Origin: CAVQFB01 sp963711675
GTDB taxonomy: Bacteria > Acidobacteriota > Terriglobia > Terriglobales > Acidobacteriaceae
DNA: 64,000 bases
Direction: 5' to 3'
NCBI GenBank assembly: GCA_963711675.1
Contig: CAVQFB010000013.1
Span: forward strand, 186,001-250,000
Each line of letters starts with the position of its first letter. Position 1 is the first letter of the stretch. Shown one piece after another: positions 60,471 to 64,000 of the stretch. The notes under the pieces are model-generated. The model was not told the origin of the DNA. It saw only the letters and a program-made list of their open reading frames with translations, and ran no database searches. The position numbers and the translations under genes are program-made.

Positions 60471-61649
60471 ACACCATCCCTTTCCGCAACTCTTCTAACG
60501 GATAGTGTGTCCCGCGCCACACCACGCCGTCATTCCACAGGGTCAGAATCATCGAGCGCAGAAGTGTGTACACGAACAAGAGCGTGCCGATCGGATGCAA
60601 CAAAAAATAATACGGCGGCACCGACGACCGGAATGACATGCCCACGTATATCAAGAACATCGATCCCAGCGCGATCCCATACGCCACCCGCGCCCCTCCA
60701 TGCGCCACCCACACACCGACAAACGGCGCCAGATTAAGAAACGCCAGCCCGAAGCATGACACCAGCGTCCGCGGCCACTGGAAAGAAAGAACAGCAAAGA
60801 AATTCTTGGTCAGATTCGAACGACTCCCATCGCCCCCCGCGCCCAGCGAATGGATATCAGGTCCTCCCCAAACACATTGCGCTGGGCGTACCCGGCCTTC
60901 TTCACCACTTTGCCCAGCTTCATGTCGTCGAGCACCTCCATGCGCAGCGCCCGATAGGATCCGACCGCCTCGTACACATCCCGCCGGATGCAATTGAACG
61001 CGCCCACTCCCATGTGATCGTCCGTCTTCGGGTCGGCCACCTTCCACGGCCGGTGCCCAAACACAAACAGTGTCTGGAAAAATGCGATCATCATTTTTTC
61101 GCCGGGCTGCTTCATGATCATGCGCGGAAACACCACCACGTGATCCGCCTTCTCCGCCTCCGCATAAGCCAGCGCCCGCCGCACCGACTCCGGCTTGAAC
61201 AACACATCCGCATCGGTAAACAACAGCCAGTCGCCGGTCGCTTCTTTCGCGGCCGTCCACATGGCATGCGTTTTGCCCAGCCACCCCGGCGGCAATTCTT
61301 CCACGTGAATCAGCTTCAGGCGCCCGTGCGCCTCGGCACTGTTAGCCACGGACTCCATGACCTCGCCCGTCCGGTCCGTCGACCGGTCATTGACCGCAAT
61401 CACCTCGTAATTGTCGTAGTCGAGAGCCAGCAGGCGAGTCAGCGTTTCTGCAATGTCGTGCTCCTCGTTGCAGGCGGGAACGATAATGCTGACTTTGGGA
61501 TTTCCCTGGGGCAGGACCGGGTTCCGGTTCCATTCGGGCTTGGCCACATCGGCAACGTGTCTCATGCCGATGGCGGCGTCAAGGATGCGAGAAAACCAGG
61601 CGACCGCAAGAATGCTGCCTGCAATCCAATGAAACAGACTCCAACTCAT
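60469..61649 (-). CDS. Family 2 glycosyltransferase, C-terminal membrane region, frameshifted
   Basis: A gene of about 393 codons. The first frame (from 61649) contains an N-terminal helix, S-I-I-V-P-A-C-N-E-E and N-D-R-S-T-D-R-T, the nucleotide-binding F-T-D-A-D (DxD), and E-D-L-I-S-I-R-W. The frame stops near 60810, whereas the other frame gives N-L-T-K-N-F-F-A-V-L-S-F, three C-terminal helices and the tail ending at 60469. Adding a base at the T-run 60815-60816 joins V-V-R to N-L-T-K-N-F. Inverting processive-type GT2 of the hopanoid/ceramide-glycosyltransferase style; the acceptor is unknown. Confidence 0.82.
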
Positions 61650-61690
61650 CTAGTCTTTACGCGTCCTCGCAAACATCTTTAGCTCTGCTC

Positions 61691-61740
61691 TAGGTACTGG
61701 GTACTAGGTACCGTCTCGCTACTCGCCGCTCGCAACTCGC
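61691..61740. repeat. GGTACTGGGTACT short-unit repeat (family D)
   Basis: Degenerate tandem units (taggtactgg gtactaggta) that run into the 3' end of the MFS gene; the last few residues of that protein (R-V-R-V-A-S-G-E) are encoded in repeat sequence. Confidence 0.65.
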
Positions 61741-62972
61741 ACCCGCGGCGCGAACTTCATCCCGTAGAACAGTATCGCAGACGACAGCGCCGTCGCGACT
61801 ACCGTGCTCGTGAATCCTGCTTCCAGCGACGATCGGTCGGACACCTTCCCAATCAACCACGGCGAGAACGCGTCTCCCAGGAAATGAATCACAAAAATGT
61901 TCACCGCGATCGCCGTCGCGCGGATGTGCGGTCCCACCGAGTTGATCACCGCCGCATTCAGCGGCGCCGTGTTCAACAACAGGAGAAAGCCCGCTACCGC
62001 AATCGCCGGCACCATCGCGGGACCACGGTTAAACAGGGCCATGGTCATCGCCGGAATCCCCAGCCCCATACTCGCCGCCGACACCAGGTAATACGCGCTC
62101 CGAGTCCGCCGCAACAAATAGTCTCCCAGCCATCCCCCCGCCAGCGACGCAATGGTTCCATCAATTGCGATGATGATCCCAAACATCTGGTTCGCCTTCA
62201 GCAGGCTGTACCCCCGCATGCGCGACAGAAACGTTGGCATCCACACCAGAAGCCCGCCCTGGGCAAACGTCATCATCGCCATGCCCAGCGTCGCGCACAG
62301 AAATGCCGGGTTGCGCGCCAGCCCCAGAACCGTCCCGCGCTCCGGCGTCTCCTTTAGGGAATCAAATTGCCCTCGTTCCGGCTCCGGAATAAACAGCATG
62401 ATCGTTGCCAGCAGAAACCCGGGCAGTCCAGCCAGCAGGAACGGCGCACGCCATCCGTACTGCGTCCCGAAATAACCGCCAATCGGATACCCCAGCGCGA
62501 ACCCGACCGGAATGGCCAGATAAAAAACTCCCAACACACGTCCGCGCTTCGCTTCGGGGAATAGGTCTGCCACAAACGTCGGCGATATCGTGACAAAGCT
62601 GGCCTCGCCCACTCCCACCAGCGTGTGCCGGATCAAAAGCGCCTGGTAGGTGTGGGTGAACGCGGTCAGCAGCGTGACTCCGCTCCATGCGAATGCGCCC
62701 AAGGCGATGACCACTCGCCGCGAATACCGGTCGGCCAGCGGTCCCATCACCGGCGCCGCAATCGTATAGAAAATCAGGAAAACCGTGGTCAACCGCCCGA
62801 TCTGCGCGTCGGTAACGTGGAATTCATTCTGAATGAGCGGCTGCACTGCGTTCAGCACGGACCGGTCGATATAGTTGAGCAGGTTCAGCGCCGTCAGGAC
62901 GAGCAGCGCCGTTCGCGGATAGAGTCGGGACGAGGGCACAGGTCCGAGGAATATAGCATGGCGGTCTCCCAC
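61719..62972 (-). CDS. MFS transporter, Spinster-like
   Basis: A 417-residue protein with 12 helices. N-Y-I-D-R-S at TM1 and G-P-L-A-D-R-Y-S-R-R (motif A of the MFS family, in the 2-3 loop) are clear. The central loop is at about 200-225. This subgroup (N-Y-x-D-R) exports organic anions, sugars or lipids; substrate unknown. It is transcribed in the same direction as the GT2 gene (70 bases between). Confidence 0.9.
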   Translation of the reverse strand: MGDRHAIFLGPVPSSRLYPRTALLVLTALNLLNYIDRSVLNAVQPLIQNEFHVTDAQIGRLTTVFLIFYTIAAPVMGPLADRYSRRVVIALGAFAWSGVTLLTAFTHTYQALLIRHTLVGVGEASFVTISPTFVADLFPEAKRGRVLGVFYLAIPVGFALGYPIGGYFGTQYGWRAPFLLAGLPGFLLATIMLFIPEPERGQFDSLKETPERGTVLGLARNPAFLCATLGMAMMTFAQGGLLVWMPTFLSRMRGYSLLKANQMFGIIIAIDGTIASLAGGWLGDYLLRRTRSAYYLVSAASMGLGIPAMTMALFNRGPAMVPAIAVAGFLLLLNTAPLNAAVINSVGPHIRATAIAVNIFVIHFLGDAFSPWLIGKVSDRSSLEAGFTSTVVATALSSAILFYGMKFAPRVRVASGE

Positions 62973-63028
62973 CGATAATCAGGCGGAATATCGGCAGTGG
63001 CTCAATTTTCTATCGTTCTACGGCACAG

Positions 63029-63145
63029 TAATCACGAAGCCCCCCGCGTTTTCTCCAGCGGGGCGAGAGCCTGCCGGCGACGCGAGCCTAAGCAAGTGAG
63101 TCGAACGGGGATCTGGCGCGCGGTGCTTCAAGTTGGGCCAGTACC
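63029..63145. repeat. GTCATCC-type repeat (family A), copy 8
   Basis: Degenerate start (GTAATCACGAAGCC), a CCGCGTTTTCTCCAGCGGGG hairpin, a 40-base insert, GTCGAACGGGGATCTGG and a final tail. Same tail logic as copies 6 and 7. Confidence 0.7.
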
Positions 63146-63152
63146 GGCATAT

Positions 63153-63198
63153 CTAGTTACTAGATACCGGGTACTAGCTACTGGCCACTGGCAACTCC
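63153..63198. repeat. Short-unit repeat (family D)
   Basis: Ctagttactagatacc gggtactagctactggcc actggcaactcc, ending right at the queF stop codon. Confidence 0.6.
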
Positions 63199-63599
63199 TA
63201 CTTCTTCCCCCGCGGCCATCTCGCCACCACTACCGTCGAAATCCCCCCTCGCGGCCGGAAGTCTCCCTTCACCTCCGCCCACACCGGCTTCGCCCACTTC
63301 ACCACATCTTCCAGCACCCGATTGACGATGTTTTCCTGGAAGATTCCCAGGTTGCGGTAACACTGCAAATACTCCTTCAGTGACTTAAGCTCCAGACAAG
63401 CCTTGTCGGGCATGTACCGGATCGTGATCCGCCCGAAGTCGGGTAGCCCGGTTTTTGGACAAACCGAGGTAAATTCAGGGTCATCAATCTCGATCTCATA
63501 CCCCGGGAACTGGTTGGGCCAGGTTTCAATTTCGGGAAAGTCAGCGTCTAATCCCGCTTCGGCGTGCTCGGGCGTGTATCGGGGCTGCTGCTTGGCCAT
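63198..63599 (-). CDS. queF: 7-cyano-7-deazaguanine (preQ0) reductase, short form
   Basis: A 133-residue protein from ATG 63599 (M-A-K-Q-Q-P-R-Y-T-P). QueF signature: T-S-V-C-P-K-T-G with Cys47 (thioimide nucleophile), D54 and L-E-L-K-S-L-K-E-Y. Length matches the type I (B. subtilis-like) QueF. It reduces preQ0 to preQ1 in queuosine synthesis. No other que gene is in the window. I see no preQ1 riboswitch upstream. The frame is open upstream to 63701; that part was rejected. Confidence 0.95.
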   Translation of the reverse strand: MAKQQPRYTPEHAEAGLDADFPEIETWPNQFPGYEIEIDDPEFTSVCPKTGLPDFGRITIRYMPDKACLELKSLKEYLQCYRNLGIFQENIVNRVLEDVVKWAKPVWAEVKGDFRPRGGISTVVVARWPRGKK

Positions 63600-63757
63600 A
63601 AAAGCTATTGTATCCAGCGCGGAACGCAACATCCATTCAGGCACTAATTCTCGTTCTGGAAGCGAATGTTGTGCATCTAAATACGCAAGACTGACAGGCA
63701 TTTGAGTGCTCGGGGCCGCCCCATGGGTGGTAAATTGTTGCGTGCAATCTTAGCCGT

Positions 63758-64000
63758 ATGGCGTTGACCCAAAAGAACCAGACGTTCCTCAGCCGGTACC
63801 GGTGGCTGGTGACGGCCTTGGCCGTCATCCTGGCCGTCGTGTTCCTGGCTTCTTTTGCCACGCGCCACGACGACGCCGTTCCCGTCCGCACCGTCGCCGT
63901 CACCCGAGGAACCATTCGCAGCGTCATCTCCACCAACGGCAAGATCGAGCCGGTTCATAACTTCGAAGCTCACTCCCCGGCGCCTACCACGGTCCAGCGC
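63758..64000 (+). CDS. RND efflux periplasmic adaptor (HlyD/AcrA-like), 3'-truncated
   Basis: An 81-codon beginning cut by the window edge: a basic start (M-A-L-T-Q-K-N-Q), a transmembrane or signal segment (L-V-T-A-L-A-V-I-L-A-V-V-F-L) and V-R-T-V-A-V-T-R-G-T-I-R-S-V-I, which then reads N-G-K-I-E-P-V, the barrel-sandwich start of membrane-fusion proteins. Diverges from queF. Assigned by pattern only. Confidence 0.75.
   Translation, partial: MALTQKNQTFLSRYRWLVTALAVILAVVFLASFATRHDDAVPVRTVAVTRGTIRSVISTNGKIEPVHNFEAHSPAPTTVQR

Noticed and set aside
63600..63757. preQ1 riboswitch before queF
   Set aside because: I could not find the compact pseudoknot consensus; queF may be unregulated or differently regulated.
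1..64000. CRISPR arrays, tRNAs, rRNAs and prophage genes
   Set aside because: No direct-repeat/spacer series, cloverleaf or integrase was seen by eye. A tRNAscan or CRISPR-finder run would be decisive.

Overview
This 64 kb window is chromosomal DNA from a high-GC, diderm bacterium, most likely an Acidobacteriota member of the Terriglobia/Koribacteraceae type. The assignment is inferred from gene content (AnmK/NagZ murein recycling, secretin, TonB-type proteins), many conserved secreted proteins of unknown function, and several families of small intergenic repeats common in soil acidobacteria (GTCATCCTGAGC-type and TTCA-loop hairpins). I see no prophage, integrase, insertion sequence, CRISPR array, tRNA or rRNA.

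Layout. (1) 1-19.3 kb: an extracellular-glycan locus, mostly + strand. It holds a clan-A glycosidase, a VpsJ-like protein, asparagine synthase, a DUF354 GT-B-like protein, two polyprenyl-phosphate sugar-1-phosphate transferases, a Gfo/Idh/MocA oxidoreductase, an NAD-sugar epimerase with a Cys/His insert, and GmhA, HddA and HddC, which are three of the four steps to GDP-D-glycero-alpha-D-manno-heptose. It also holds a decayed wecB, a transglutaminase-like lipoprotein, a methyltransferase, a polytopic membrane protein and a HAD phosphatase. (2) 19.4-23.3 kb: a minus-strand tetrapyrrole operon (ccsA/hemX-hemA-hemC-hemD) with a good -10 box and a perfect CRP/FNR-type palindrome upstream. (3) 23.5-38.3 kb: galT, mutS, a nagZ-anmK-peptide-binding-protein murein-recycling operon, a YmdB phosphodiesterase, a TPR/secretin protein, a DsbA-like protein and nadE. 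(4) 38.5-50 kb: a second sugar-nucleotide patch (AlgD-like dehydrogenase, GHMP kinase), a GAF-TM-TonB fusion, an orphan nuoB, XdhC/MocA, an IscU-like scaffold, a BtuF-like protein, a free-Met-sulfoxide-reductase-like GAF protein and MutT. (5) 51-64 kb: M48 protease, an NRAMP transporter paired with a PRC/MgtE_N/CBS protein, an RsbW/RsbV pair, TonB, secreted proteins of unknown function, GT2, MFS, QueF and the start of an RND adaptor.

Two signals run through the whole window. First, at least four dispersed repeat families fill most intergenic spaces, and some supply the last codons of genes. Second, several otherwise intact genes (DUF354, hemA, ccsA, NRAMP, GT2) are broken by single-base indels in homopolymer or dinucleotide runs. 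Since hemA is normally essential, most of these look like sequencing or assembly errors. The wecB relic is different: its N-terminal half is missing and it has several shifts, so it is a real pseudogene.

The most unusual items are the cytosolic-GAF/TM/periplasmic-TonB fusion, the IscU-like protein without its third cysteine, the AlgD-like dehydrogenase with Asp replaced by Tyr next to the catalytic Cys, the epimerase with a zinc-ribbon-like insert, and the CRP/FNR-like site before the haem operon. I found no clear-cut undescribed multi-gene system.
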